A stretch of DNA of 64,000 nt from Harmonia axyridis. Taxonomy: Eukaryota > Arthropoda > Insecta > Coleoptera > Coccinellidae. Below, in pieces: positions 1 to 12,613 of this stretch. The stretch covers positions 47,461,720 to 47,525,719 of the forward strand of contig NC_059504.1 in assembly GCF_914767665.1 (NCBI RefSeq), written 5' to 3'. Made by a program: the position numbers and the translations under genes. The first letter of the stretch is position 1, and each line of letters opens with the position of its first letter. Below the pieces are notes generated by a model. The model was given only the letters and a program-made list of their open reading frames with translations. It was not told the DNA's origin and ran no database searches.

Positions 1-669
1 CTGTAAAAACACTTTATCATGTCTCTCATTGTATTGTGGCCGTTTTTCTTTCAATGCTTGGCTCAAACTCATTAATTGCGTCCGATAACGATCGCCTGCA
101 ATTGATTTAACAATTCATAATACACTACGCCGAGCTGGTCCCACCAAAACTGAGCATGACCTTGGAACCGTGAATATTCGGTTTGGCCGTCGACGTAGAA
201 GCATGGCCGGGTTATCCCCATGACTTTCTGCGCGTTGGATTGTCGTTATGAAACCTTTTTTCGCGTACAGTCATAATGCGATGCAGAAATCCCTTACGTC
301 TTTGTCTTGCAAGCAGCTGTTCACAAGCAAACAAACGCCGTTCAACATATCTCGTCTTCAACTCGTACGGCACCCAATTTCCTTGTTTCTGAATCATTCC
401 TATGACTTTCAGTCGTTTTGAAATGGCTCTTTGCGTCACTCCCAATGATCCTGCCAATTCTTGTTGCGTTTGACACGAGTCTTGATAAGATAATGCTTCC
501 AATTCTGTATTTTCTACAACCTTCTCTTTTCCACAGCCATGCTGGTCTTCAACGTCAAAATCACCGTTCTTGAAGCGTTGAAACCACTCTTGGCACGTTC
601 TTTCACTTATAGCGACTTCAACATAAGTGCATCTTTTGCAAAACAGCGGAAGCAAAGTTGTACACCCAA
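1..669 (-). pseudogene. Mellifera-type mariner transposase, partial and internally deleted
   Basis: On the minus strand this reads as a mariner transposase: the HTH region (AISERTCQEWFQRFKNGDF), then ELAGSLGVTQRAISKRLKV, then the linker NWVPYELK. It runs off the left edge just before the second catalytic aspartate. Several lesions are visible. The first catalytic Asp (DEKW motif in relatives) is replaced, reading TVREKRFHNDNP. A nonsense codon follows KSWG near 212. The 5' inverted repeat at 638-669 is joined almost directly to the AISERT codons, so the 5' UTR and roughly the first 40 codons are missing. Three more copies of this family lie in the window (27755-28381, 43180-44362, 45300-46240). 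The upstream codons of the longest open stretch (up to 745) are not transposase. Certainly not functional; family assignment is by motif recall. Confidence 0.85.
638..669 (-). repeat. 5' terminal inverted repeat of mellifera-type mariner
   Basis: Read on the minus strand it contains ACAACTTTGCTTCCGC followed by TGTTTTGC. The same motif occurs at the 5' end of the mariner starting at 43180. It is followed on the outside by a TA dinucleotide, as expected for Tc1/mariner target sites. Confidence 0.75.
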
Positions 670-3600
670 TAATATCAGACGAAGAACCTGTCTTTTTACA
701 TAATTTTACATTATTCGTTGAAAAACTCAAAAAGTAGGAACCCAAAATTACTTAATTGATTATAGTATTTCTCGTCATTTAACAAACGAAAACACTACCC
801 CAACATTACCATCTCTCCGAACCAAACAAGACCGTGAAATTTCACCAGGTGAACGCCTCCAGCACGATAAATTGTAAATTCTCCTCGATTTATCCTTTTC
901 AACTGAATAAATTAATATCTCGTTATCACGGAAGCCTCTGCGAGATTGCCTTATGGGAGAAAACACATGTAGTAGTTGGTAGTGAATTATGGACCACGCT
1001 AAATAACTTTTCTGGTCATCAGGTACTTAATCATAGTCGTTGTGATTCTGCCTGTTCATTAAAAGCGTTTGTGAGGGGTTGGGCGGAGTGATTATCCGAG
1101 ATTAATTGCTTTCTTTTCAGTGACGGGAGAGAGGAAGCTGGACCCTAATGTTTTTTAACATATTGGGTCCATCTGGACGATTATTTTTCTTTCGATTATA
1201 TTGTTTTGTTTCGTCCTCTCGGTTCATTTGACGGTTTCAGTTGATGTAGATCCAAGTATTTTTCTTGGAAGAATATTTTGTCGTATGAATATGTTTAGGT
1301 GTAGCCAAACGGAATGATGAGACGAAAATTAGCGCATCAATGAACGACTGCTGAGAAACTTTCTATTTTTGTTTCAGATATTCCTCTTGTCTTTTCTGTG
1401 GATTCTATACCTATCTCTCTTCTTGGCGTGCCCTATCCGTTCCGAACGTTGGCAATCAACATGGCAAGTTTTATCTTGTTCGCTGAATTTTGAGTATGGA
1501 ACTCCTCATTTATCTTGGAAACGGACCATTCTTATAAATTTTGGTGAGCAAGAATCTTGTGATGTTGCCGATTAAATTGCTGTCAAATCTTTCCTTTTTT
1601 TCTGAATTATTCTGAACTGTGATGTTTCAAATGGATCACCCAGTATATTTTTTGCCTCTTGAAATCCTTTAGAAATACTGTATATTTTTCATATGATTTT
1701 GTTTCCTATATCTAAATGCCAAATAATTTCACAGTTATAGCTACATTTACATTTTCTTCGCTGAAGTTAAAATAATACAAGTAGATGGCTATGATGGAAT
1801 TAACTCATTCAATTTAAATAATCTTTGAATGCCTGTTTCATTTGAGTTGTAGAAAAACTAGGAATTTTAAATAATATATTGTAAAGTCACAGCAATTAGT
1901 ACAATGTTAACTTCGCGAAGATATTGATAATTTGGAAATTAAAAATTGGGAAAATTAGTTATAGGAAACATCACATGACAAATATTCAGTATAAAAAAAT
2001 ATTTCAGGGTGATCTATTTGAAATAACAAAGTTCTGTATTATCCTGAAAAAGGAAATATCTAACAACAATGTTTATACCACCATAAAATCGGCCATGTCT
2101 CTAGATTTTTGGACGCCAGTCTATGAAAATCGTGCAATTCATTCCTGAGCAATTATTTCAGAAATATATAACCATAATGAAAGGTGTTCCATACTTAAAT
2201 TAAAACTCATTCTGTATACACACAAAATTTCAACTCCATAGGATCAGTCGACACCGATATATAATTTTTCTGTTTTAATTCTGCTAGAATTTCCTATAGA
2301 TCTAGTGACGCTTTACACAGAAAATATTGCACGACGCTTGAAATGGTTATTCCTTGTTGTAATCATGAAATATTAGCTGTTTCTTGGTCTTAGAAATAGC
2401 AGAATTGTATAGATAAAGATAGAGTGAGCGTTCGAAAGCTTCTGACATTGTCACTACTTCATTCTTTTTTATCGATTTTCTGCTTCGATGAACATTTCAA
2501 AATGATGCCATTGATTGATGAATTATTTGTTTAGCGCCATTGAAGGGAAAAGGAACACATGACGAGCCTGGGCGGGCAAAATTATCTCAAACAAAATTTA
2601 ATCAATGAACACACCAGTATTTTAGATATCTTACTTTTGACCCAATCTCAGCAAACTCAACAAATTGAACATTAAAAATCGGACGAGCATTAGGTACGTG
2701 AGATATGGAAATGCCGGAATATCAAGATGGCACATTGTGAACGCGTACTCAATTTCTAGATAGCTGAAATTTATATGGAACCATCTACAGCTAAAGCATG
2801 ATATTCAAACCCAATTGCATTCAAATCGGATAATAATTGTAGAAATTGAGACTGTTACAAGGGTTTGCGGACACAGACCGAGGCCCAAGACGAAACTCGG
2901 GAGCAAAATCAAAAACTAAAACTATTATTAGGTTGAGTATAGATCATAGATCTTTCTCTTCAATCGCGATGCACAGATCGACTGTTTTGATGCTATATAA
3001 TTGAAAATTGGCAAAGACAACTGTAGTTGATACTCATGGCCGGTGCGAGTATTTTTGGCGCCTGAAGCGAAAAATTTTTTGGCGCCCCTGCTCAACAAAC
3101 ATTAATAATAAAATTACCTTCCTCATTATTACCTCCTCCCCAAAAAAAAAAACAGCACCTGCTCCGATGATAATACAGAACATTCTTCTTTCGATGAATA
3201 ATCTTGCAATCGTGCGTAAAAAAAATTAAATTCTAGTGTATCTGATTTTCCCATCCACATGACACTCCACGAATTAACTATCACACCACAAAATACAAAG
3301 GGCGGTAAGGAACGCAAAGTTTCAGCATTGCTTCGAAAATTAATTGGGATTACAAACAAGTGTTCCGCTAAAAACATTTGGCATCTAACTCTAACAGTAA
3401 CTAGTTTCGAATGCAAAATCGTAGGAATTTTTCGTATGATGAATGCTTCCAAATAATTCGAAAGCGAAAGTAGTGTTTTCTTCATCTTTTATCCTTATTT
3501 CAATGAGTAATGGAGGGAATTGTGTTTATATTGGCGGAGCTCCATGAGTGTACAGGCAGCTTAGTAATGGCGGTTTGGAGATTTTTATTGCAGATAAACG

Positions 3601-4699
3601 CAGCGCAGCGGAACAATATTATGCTGTTTGTAAGAATGAAGGTTGAAATATGGCAAGATGTCCAGCAAACTAGACCAAATTGCCGCCCCTCAAATAGAGG
3701 CGTCTGAGACAGTCGCTTCACTGTTACACCCCTAACGCCGACCCTGTAGGTACTTAACAGAGCTACCTTTGGTACAAGTTCTCAGTATTACCGATCATTC
3801 CCCCAATCTCCAAACCTCAATTTCATCCACATCGTTAACTTTTCCGACCCAGAGGTACCACAAAAAATTAGAACCCACCGAACAAAATAGATATCTCTCT
3901 CTCGAGTGGTCCGCTTCAAATACGGCTGAGAGACTAATCCGAGCAGCGATCTTCTCCCCGACAAGGTCCACACGACAAAGAATAATCCTCCGTTCGTACT
4001 CGGATGACCCGATGATTACGAAAGGGTCGATTCAATAAAACACGCACTCCTACGTGCACGTGAAGAAACGTCTTGGCGGGCCGTGCAGTGTCGTCGTTCA
4101 AGTGTTTCCGGTAGCAGATGCTGTTTCCCAGGCGGACAAAAGACGACCGACCCCGAATCAAATTATCTAATTTTCTATATTGGCCATCGCGTCATCCACG
4201 ACGGAGATTCGAAGATTTGTTTAATCGAGTATGCTCTGAGAATGAGGCGCAGATGATAGTGCGGCGGGTCCGCGCTCACGCTAATCAGCTCACTTGGTGG
4301 AATTGTTTCGGACCAATCGCGTACGGCCTTCGTGGGATTGATACGGACAGGGGATGTGGGTAAGGGACAGGAAGTCTTATTAGGTGAATAAATATACCTT
4401 GGAGATCACGCAGAATTATATTATGGACCCTTCGTCCTCTCATAGAATACTTACTCACATTTTGGTGACCGCTGTTCATGGAATATTCCTAGCATCTCTG
4501 GAAAAGGGGAAAGGACTCTTTTCATACTGATCGTAGCATGAGAAGTGATGCATAGGTACCTATGCTGATCTTAAAATGTTGACAGAAACATCGTCCGATA
4601 ACAGCCTTCAGCGATACTACCCTAAACTCCATGCTAGAAAGGAATATAAAAGACATTTTTCAGTGATAAGTGACTGTATGTTAATTTTGTAATAATAAC
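670..4699. other. Intergenic DNA, no gene recognised
   Basis: Mostly AT-rich unique-looking DNA with only short open frames that match nothing I recognise. Around 3040-3100 there is a GGCGCC-containing stretch, and 3680-3760 and 4030-4370 are richer in GC than the surroundings. None of the frames (for example the 118-codon minus-strand frame 3129-3485) has coding-like composition or known motifs. I see no RNA gene here. Confidence 0.6.
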
Positions 4700-5866
4700 T
4701 CAAATCTATTTCTTTTGATACACTTTCTTTCGAGTTCATACTCGAAAAGTGCTATAATTTGGGCTTTAGTGGCGTATTCCTGGACTGGTTGCGTAGTTAC
4801 CTAAATGGAAGAACTATGTCTGTTAAAGTAGGATCTAATTATTCTGAAAATCACGATATTAGTCTTGGAGTTCCTCAGGGATCCGTACTAGGACCTCTTT
4901 TATTTATATTATTTATAAATGATTTGCCTATAAAATTAGCTTCTTCCTTAATAACGCTATTTGATGATGATGCTTCTGTGGTGGTTTCTGGCAGGAGCCC
5001 TGAGGAACTTCGGAGTACCTGTGAATTTATTATGTGGGAATTTGTTAACTGGTGCCGCTCAAACAATTTGATGGTGAACGTCGATAAAACTGTATGCGTT
5101 TACTTCTCTATAAAAAATAATGAAGTTAGTACCTTTAGTTTGAAATGTGGGGATAACACTATCACATCAGAAACTAAATTTCTAGGAACCATGTGGACAG
5201 AAATTTAAGATGGTCTACTCATATTGACGTGTTATGTAAAAAGTTAAACAGTTCAGTGTTTGCAATCGCTAGAATTAGGAATGTTCTACCTATACCAGGT
5301 CCTCTGTAATGAGTGTATACTACAGCCTGGTATATAGCCATCTGTCTTATAACATTTTGCTCTGGGGAAGTAGCCCTGACTTCTCCAGAGTTTTTGTAGC
5401 TCAGAAACGAGTATTACGTACAATATTCAACCTCAATATGTTAGCATCTTGTGAGCCAGTCTTTATTGGGAATGGAATCTTAACCCTACCCTCGATATAC
5501 ATTTTCAAATGCTTGCTATACGCAAAGGAAAATGAAGACAAATGGATGAAATTATCAAGTCATCATAATTATGAAACTAGAAATACGCAAATTTTTGTAT
5601 TGCCTAAACATAGGACTCATAAATTTGAATGCTCTCCATTGTACCGAAGTATTAAGTTATACAATCATTTGCCACCATCTGTGAAGTCTTTGAATTTAAA
5701 ATTGTTCAAAAAAGATATCAAGAACCTCCTCTTAAAAAAAGGTTTCTATTCTGTAAATGAGTATTTATGTGACTCCTTAGTTGTTTAGTTTTCTTATTGT
5801 GACCTGTCCTATACACCATGTAGTGTCTTAAAGGATTAAATAAAATTATTATTATTATTATTAAAC
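4700..5866 (+). mobile_element. 5'-truncated CR1/jockey-like LINE with frameshifted reverse transcriptase
   Basis: Starts inside the reverse transcriptase at motif A (SFDTLSFEFILEKCYNLGF, about 4712 on), continues with LDWLRSYLNGR and the GVPQGSVLGPLLFILFINDL motif, and reaches the catalytic box near 4960, which reads LFDDDASV where relatives have F/YADD. A frameshift near 5190 moves the frame (the expected GI..D..LRWSTHI continues out of frame). A second open stretch, 5309-5788, carries the typical LINE C-terminus: SLVYSHLSYNILLWG, then SIKLYNHLPP, and a final FKKDIKNLLLKKGFYSV. The element ends with an untranslated tail and an (ATT)n tract at 5845-5863, the classic 3' signature of target-primed insertion. 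Loss of the 5' end is usual for LINEs. Inactive. Confidence 0.88.
5845..5863 (+). repeat. (ATT)n microsatellite forming the LINE 3' terminus
   Basis: About six ATT units directly follow the AATAAA-like 3' end of the LINE. The LINE at 39925-42465 ends the same way on the other strand. Confidence 0.85.
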
Positions 5867-6240
5867 TGGCAATAGCAATAACGTGAAATATAGAGTTGTT
5901 CCTAAACTATAGGTACAAATGTAAATGACATCAACTTTCATCATGTGAAATGCTCATTTTGAACGCATCTATAATGTTGGGTAGGTGAAAAAACTTTCAG
6001 TCAAACTCCACCAAATCTATAATGTGTTATATTTTCTGAAACAGTGCCTGATTCTTACCTCCAGAACCTGTTTTTGGTGGACCACAGGTAGTTTAGAAGA
6101 AAACTTCCTTGGTCCTATGCGACATTTAATATTCATTTACCTAATCTGTAGCGAAAATTAATAAAGATTCGTTAAACTGGTATTATGTGTATGTATGTAT
6201 TTTCCTTTGTACCTCCAACTTAGGAACATCTTGTACGCAA
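5867..6240 (+). repeat. Copy of an unclassified dispersed repeat (family X)
   Basis: Shares with the copies at 8260-8900, 32490-33566 and (inverted) 17765-18610 the order: TTCCTAAA..GGTACAAATG, CATCATGTGAAATGCTCATTTTGA, a TTTTCTGAA block, a CTCCAGAACC.TTTTT block, then AAAATTAATAAA.ATTCG and a final AGGAACA.C.TGTA. No coding frame is seen. Boundaries are approximate. Class unknown. Confidence 0.55.
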
Positions 6241-7079
6241 GATGAAAATAAAAATGGCTTAATGTGGTATATCTCCAAAATCAGCTCTGAAACACAAAAT
6301 CTGACATCTATTTCGGATTATGCACACTATAATTAATCAGGAATAATTAAAAAATCGCTGGCACCAAAATATATGGTCAGCCTGTGTTATGTTTCACCGC
6401 TGCTTGCAGCCCGATGATTGTTCCATCGTTTTCGAGTTAATCGAAAAGATTCCCAGAACACCGAGATGGGATTAACGGCGTTCAATTTATATTGATTTCA
6501 TACGTGCCAGATTGGATCTCACGTGACTGGGGCCGGCAACAAAACGGGTATGCATCGGCAATTTCATCGTGCATTTTCATTCGCGAAAAATCTGCATGCC
6601 GAGACAAAAACTGTTGCAAATTAGTTCCACATATCAGCTGTTCAGCGACTGACACCTAATTGCGTTGCCCGTAATTTCGCTCGGGCGAGAGAAAAAAAAA
6701 TCACAAGCAAAAATCCGCGTCCGATAATTGGCTGTTTGCTACCATAAAATTAGTTTTGAAGCGGCGTCATTCCCGAGGCATATGCATTTTGAGCACATCG
6801 GCGATTGTTGAAGCTGATGCTGCTGCAGTTGCGGGGCTAAGGATGAAAATGAACAGGTCAGGGACCAGGGTGGGCCAGTTAAAATTTGGAAATATTTCTG
6901 AAAAATTTTAAGAATAAAACCAAAATAATTAAAATAAGTGCAACAGAAGTTAAACTCCTTAGCAGCATCATTTATTGGATTCTCATAAAAGCTATTACGC
7001 TATTTATGAACAATATGGGCCGATATTTGATTATTAGAATGTGGTTCTGGCGAATTCAATGAAAAAGCTTCTAATATCT
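6241..7079. other. Intergenic DNA with a GC-richer core
   Basis: 6360-6860 has clearly more GC than its flanks, with several short palindromic words and no open frame of note; it could be conserved regulatory DNA but nothing in it proves that. The remainder is AT-rich and featureless. Confidence 0.4.
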
Positions 7080-7706
7080 AAAATAGGATGTCAGAGATCA
7101 GAATAAAAATAGATAGTAAAAGGATTCGGTTCGATGCAAACTAGAAATGGAAGGCACCGTCATTCAACAAACAATTAGCTTCAAATATCTCGGAGTGGAA
7201 ATCACCACCTAGAGATATTTCTATGCAGTAGTCCAAGAAAAACCTATTAAGGCAGCGCAAATACCTGAACACAATGTTTTGGCACAAACAAATACATTCT
7301 TAAAAAAACTAAGGTGAGAATTTAAAAAGCAATGGTACACCCAATTATGACCTATGCCCATGCAGAAACAGAGAGAACCAAACAAAAGCTCAGAATGGTA
7401 GAAATGAAGATCTTCAGGAGAATTTCGGGGGTAACATTGAGAGATAGACAGACCAGCAAGTCAATAAGAGAAAGGTTAGGTATACAGGATGCTGTCAAGT
7501 GGAGTAGGCACAGAAGGAGGGAATGGAGAGATCATGTTGATAGGATGGCGTAAGTATACATCTGCAAACATGGACGACCCAATGGAAAAAGAAAACCGGG
7601 ACGCCCACCGAAGAGCTGGGGATAAAGTTGGTTGTCCTCATCCACTGAGTAGAAGCCAAGGTCTAGCAAACAGGGAGAATTCCCTAGCTAAAGGAAGAAG
7701 AAGATG
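7080..7706 (+). mobile_element. RTE-like LINE fragment (C-terminal part of ORF2)
   Basis: One interrupted plus-strand frame reads RCKLEMEGTVIQQTISFKYLGVEIT, a stop, then after a second stop KAMVHPIMTYAHAETERTK, LRMVEMKIFRRISGVTLRDR, and SIRERLGIQDAVKWSRHRRR with EWRDHVDRMA. This order (FKYLGVEI, R.I.TYA.E, EMK.LR.I.G.T..DR, REWRDHVDRM) is the usual C-terminus of RTE-like reverse transcriptases as I remember them. The region after 7556 continues out of frame as KRKPGRPPKSW-like codons and ends with a GAAGAAGAAGATG tail. The catalytic part is absent. Dead fragment. Confidence 0.8.
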
Positions 7707-8259
7707 TAAAAGTATGGCGTCGATGATAATGCATAATTTTGGCGGATTATTTCAGGGAGGATACCATTGGTCGCTCTGAAGAGTGGGCCTTTCTGATTGA
7801 AACATATTAAATAAAAATCACATCTGAATTATCAAAGAAGCCACTGCCAAAAATTCAACAGTAACCGGTGAACTTCATCGAAAAGATTGTCAATAAGCTA
7901 TAATGAAAGATTTATAACTTGTGAAAAAGCAAATTGATAGTCAGCCACCCATGCAAGAATTGGAGGCTAACTGTATTAATTATGAGTAGAATCCGGCACC
8001 TTTGATGTTTTCGACAACAGTTGAATGTTTCAGTTTTCTTTTCGTTTCTTTAATTTGGAATTTCTCCATGATTTTTCTATAGTTAGTTGGTTTCATATCC
8101 AGACTATGTTTGTTGAATCAATATCGATTATTTGAAATGCCATCGTTTGATTTTAGATCCACTTTCTACTATTAAATTTCAGCTCCTTCCTGTTGGTATT
8201 ACAACCCAATTTCTTCCACCAATTGTCAACGATCAGTTCCTCATTGTATTAATTTTGAT
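7707..8259. other. Intergenic DNA, nothing recognised
   Basis: AT-rich sequence without recognised genes, repeats or RNA. Confidence 0.5.
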
Positions 8260-8900
8260 GTGTAAAGAGTGTTCTCGCATTGGAGATACAAAGGAAAATG
8301 AGATTCGAATCATTTTAAGAACGAAAAGTCCTTTAAACATGGGCTCGCAAACTTCACAAGATATTCAACTTATATTTTGCATAGGTAGATATTCCAGTTT
8401 TTATTTTTCATTCTATGATATGCAATGTAAATCTACAGGGTGACATTTTTTCTGGAGCAGTGCCCGCTTCTTTCCTCTAGAACTTATTTTTAATAGTTCA
8501 CTGGTTGTTTAGAAAGTTTAAAGAAGAGACTACTAGTCCAGTACCTACTACAATTTTTGGTTTTTTGTAGTTTTGTCATATCTGCTACCGATTCTGGCTA
8601 ACAATTTTAAACAATTCTCTAGTAATCCTCAGGAAAAGCTAAATTATTATGAAGATCCACTTGCTGAACTGTGATGAATATATTTATTATAAGTTTCGCA
8701 CAATCTGTGGTGAAAATTAATAAAAATTCGATAAATGGTATAATCATCACAAAATGGAAGAACTATAAGAAATGACCTGTAACTCGAAAACAAAGCGTAG
8801 TAGACCCATGTTTATAGAACTTTGTTTCTTCAAATTATCCCAGAAATCTCTAATTTTTTCTCTGTTCCTACAATTTAGGAGCACTGTAGAAATTCATCTA
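8260..8900 (+). repeat. Family X dispersed repeat, second copy
   Basis: Shows the family X order: GGAAAATGAGATT..ATCATTTTAAGAA, TTCACAAGATATTCAACTTA, a CTACAGGGTGACATTTTTTC junction, CTCTAGAACTTATTTTTA, AATTTTTGGTTTTTTGTAGTTTT, and AATCCTCAGGAAAA. It aligns by eye with 32940-33560. No coding frame. Confidence 0.6.
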
Positions 8901-9137
8901 TTTTATATTTGAATACTCTTTCAGTCTTTCAATACCTTCTCTGAGTGTATTTCGTAATATCTTTGAAGAATATTAATTAATTTGTGCCTCATGAATTATT
9001 ATTTTTAATATTCTTTTGTATTTTTGGATATTTCAATATTTAGTTAAAATAAAACTAGGATCACCTACTGAAGAATTTACTGGATCTATAGATATTTAAT
9101 TGTGTTGATAGTGCAGATGTATTTGATGGATTTGAGA

Positions 9138-10235
9138 CATTGGGAATAGATAGTCATTTATAACACAAGTGCAAAAAGCATTCATATTCTGCCACGAGTT
9201 TTTTAATGGACGAGTGTTAGAATGAGCCTTCTGAACAAATATTATACATAATTTTTTTTAATCCATTAATTTTTCATTGAAATTAATAGAATATTTCCAT
9301 AAATATTGTTGAGTTATTTTTGGATTGGGACATATGGCAGAATGAACGGATTTGCCAGAAAATTAGAGAATACAAATTCCCCTTGCAAAAACGTCAGGAG
9401 CATAGCGAAAACAAGGATTTTCAGATATTCACACATATAACATTTTTTGTTTTTGTTTCAGATGATGATCACAGCATCAGGTCCCAAAGTCGACCCTGGT
9501 CCTGCAAATGCACAGGTAGGTGACCAGAAAGTTCGTAGTCATGCAGATATATATGGAACGAAGATGGAGTGTTAAATGATCATTTAATAGGCATTTACGG
9601 CATTTGGCCCGACAAGGCATCTCTATCAGAATTCAGTCGAGTCACGCGGATGTCTATTTGGAATGCTGTAATTCCCGCTTGGGGAATGCGAATAAGAAAA
9701 ATGGGATAGTGGATAGGTTATTATTGGAAATGAATGTGGAAGATGACGTTTTTCAATTATTAAATTGGCGATTAACTTTGATTTCCACAATTTCCAATAT
9801 CGAAAAACGGTACTCACTTATTCTGTTGCATTCAGGGCCAGTAATTTAAAGGATGAACGACAGTTCAACCGTTGCTTACATATATAGTTCAAACGACAGT
9901 TCAACCAAAATACGGAAAGTTGGTAGTTGACGCAGGGCTCAATCAATCGTTGGTTATCCTGTTATTTTTATTGTTATTTATTGCAATTTTGAGAATAAAT
10001 ATCTATCCATCCTATAATACCGGCACTCACACTGTCAATTGAATAATAATGCCATGCAATGCTGAGCAGATGAGTTTCTAAAGCGTTTTCAAAGATATAC
10101 AATGGCGTATTTTTATTTCGTGAAATTACAGACGAATAGTTCTAATGTTTATTCATGTTTATGTTATATTTTAAGGGATATGAATGCTTTTCTGTAATTT
10201 TGTGACAAATCCGTTCATTCTGCCATAACTTGCAG
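9138..10235. repeat. Repeat with inverted ends (family Y), possible foldback element
   Basis: The left part (9154-9250) contains ACAAGTGCAAAAAGCATTCATAT and a GAATGAGCCTTCTGAACAA block. Near the right end, ATATGAATGCTTTTCTGTAATTT (from about 10180) is the inverse of the first motif. A second inverted pair is ATGGCAGAATGAACGGATTT at about 9335 and its reverse complement at about 10210. A related copy lies at 30140-30560. No transposase frame is visible. Boundaries and class uncertain. Confidence 0.45.
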
Positions 10236-11300
10236 AACCAAATCGTGCGAGATTGAAATTATGATTTTACTGGATCTGTGGTCACGAAAATATTTTATAT
10301 TTGTTTTCAAATTCTTCTCGAATTCTCTATGGTTATGATGATGTGTAGAAATTACGCACAGAACTTCAAAATTGTTATATTCAACTGTACTCGAAAGTCG
10401 AAATATCAACTCCATTGTTACTGTGGTCACAGGAATATTATATTAGGAGATTTTTTTCGATATTCTTCTCCAATTCACCCAATCTACATTAAATTTGCAA
10501 GAAGTTTGAAATTTTTATTTTCCATTTGAATAGAATAGCTGACTTCTTCAAATTTACACGAGAACAAAATTTCGAACGGCAATATTTACGGAACCTCTAA
10601 TCGGGTGCTTACTCTGAAAATATGAAGTTTCTAGGTTCTAGGATTCAGGTGTTTACCAACTCAATGATGTTTCACATAACAACTTAACAAAGTAACAAGT
10701 AATTTGACAATTCCGGCACCAGCCTACTACTCAAACGAAAAAATGAAACTGAAGTTCAAATTTGCGTAGCTAGACTCGATATTTTTGTAGGGAGTGTTAC
10801 ATTATTGAATTTGTAATTTTTTCTTTATCAGCCCATAAGGTAAACCAATATGGCGTCCATAGGAAAAAAATTGACTATCGCGTCTCTGAAACAATGGAAA
10901 ACAGAAAAAACTGAAGACACCATTAGAATCTCTATATTGGATAATGTCTACAAACCGAATTTCGTGAGAATCTCTCCAGAAACGAATGAGTTATACAAAA
11001 AAACAACTCTATTTTTAGTTTTTTCGAGATATCTCGAGAACTAGTGAAGATATTTTGGATCTATTAACACAAACACTCTGATCCCTAAATAACGCAACTT
11101 TTTATTAATTAAGCCACCCTGTATCTCTTACGGTTTCGATATCCCTTTAGTGCCCCTCTGAATACTTCTAACCCTGTATAACAGGATTTATAAATTTCTC
11201 ATCGAACTATAAAAATCATCAAAAATTTGAGTTTCACACTGCGAATAAACCAGTTTTTTTAGGTAGATATCTCTGAAAATCTGTGAACTTCAGATATTAA
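10236..11300. other. Intergenic DNA, probable old repeat remnants
   Basis: Contains the word GCCCATAAGGTAAAC (near 10830), which recurs near 26655, and repeated phrases such as GCCACCCTGTAT and CGAGATATCTCGAGAAC that resemble degraded repeat ends. No gene recognised. Confidence 0.4.
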
Positions 11301-11304
11301 TTAG

Positions 11305-11352
11305 AATGTTCAGTGGCCACCAAGATCTCCGGATTTCACACCGTTTTCACAG
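11305..11352 (+). pseudogene. Tiny Tc1/mariner transposase remnant
   Basis: Plus-strand codons read NVQWPPRSPDFTPFS, matching the segment just before the third catalytic Asp in the DD41D transposases of this window (NWPPRSCDLTPLDYF at 49277-50065). The match stops at the catalytic position and is followed by a different inverted repeat. Confidence 0.55.
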
Positions 11353-11386
11353 GTCAGCACTTCGTTACGCATCGCATAGCTTCGCA

Positions 11387-11744
11387 GAAAATACAAAAAG
11401 AAAAAGAAGTACAATTTCAAGTATGTAATAATATTATCATATGATATTAATTATCTATCAGGTTAATGTATCAGCTAAAATGCAATCAACATAACCATTG
11501 TCAAACAGAAGGCTTCCACGATATTACGTAGGAATCATAATCGAAAGTAACTGAAGGAGATTGCATGTCATCAAGGGAGAGTAGCGATATACTGGTTTCA
11601 GCCTTGTTAGGGATCATCAGTACCGCATAACTCAATCCAAGATGACAAACAAACGAGAAAGTAGGCACCTTATTGAACGCTGAATGATATCGTATGATAT
11701 TATTACATACTTGAAATTTTACTTCTTTTTCTTTTTGTATTTTC
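11387..11744. repeat. Inverted repeat (about 60-bp arms), foldback insertion
   Basis: The left arm (11387-11447) and right arm (11683-11744) are near-perfect reverse complements sharing CAAAAAGAAAAAGAAGTA, CAAGTATGTAATAATAT and ATATGATAT. The whole structure lies between two copies of the 12-base word GCATAGCTTCGC at 11374-11385 and 11786-11797. No coding capacity. Confidence 0.7.
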
Positions 11745-11759
11745 TTCATTCATTACCGA

Positions 11760-12499
11760 GTATCAGCCATTTTATTTATTATATTGCATAGCTTCGCGTT
11801 CGGCGTTAAATATTATACTTTTTTTTAATTCGTTGAAAAACGTCATTCTCGATAGACCTAAAATCAGTTTTATTTTTTTCCTCTCCCAACTATCGATTCC
11901 TCCATTACACTCTGCACCAAACGTAAATCTGCGGAATTGCTGGGTTCGGTATCGAGCCCGGATAAAACACGAAAATTGAAGTTATATTTGTTATTAATTT
12001 CTGTAATTTACTCGCCTCGGGCGGTCGACGTACCGACAGGCTCGCGCCTCGTGGAAAATAATTAAATAAAATGATGAAAATATCCTATTTGGGGCCACCA
12101 ACAGTGGTGGCGAAATTTTAATGATCAATTTGGCGGGGTATTATTCAGCGTCTCCGCTCGCTGAATGGAAGAATAATTAACTAATCATCATTAAAAAGGA
12201 GTTCTTAGGACTAGAGATGAATACGTTACAGGTTGAACGTGAATAACTGCTTCGGTTTTGACAAATTGCTACTATTCCGGCAAGGAAAAGGTGAATGAAT
12301 TCACGCCTCACTAACGCCCTCGTGTCTTGTCGAAAGGTGAGGACGTGAGCTTGGAAGACGGTATGAAATATGTAAATTAGAGGCATGTTGTTCCTAATCC
12401 ACACAACGCGAATAGCGTTTTGATGGAACAAGGTGAATACGTTACTAATAGATTATAAAGACGCTGCTGCCATAATGGGTTGAGCTCGGATGAAAATCG
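11760..12499. other. Intergenic DNA with a GC-richer block
   Basis: 11930-12180 contains CpG-rich words (CTCGCCTCGGGCGGTCGACG) beside homeodomain-like AATTA cores. No gene is recognised. Confidence 0.4.
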
Positions 12500-12613
12500 T
12501 GATGAAATGATTCTGGTGATATATGGGATGTAGAGAAAAGTATTGAGACAAAGTTTTTATTTTATTCGAACATCAATGTTATCCCCTTCATTTTGGCATC
12601 TACACATTGATGG

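Noticed and set aside
3129..3485. 118-codon minus-strand frame
   Set aside because: No known motif, low-complexity ends, and an equal number of open frames on the other strand.
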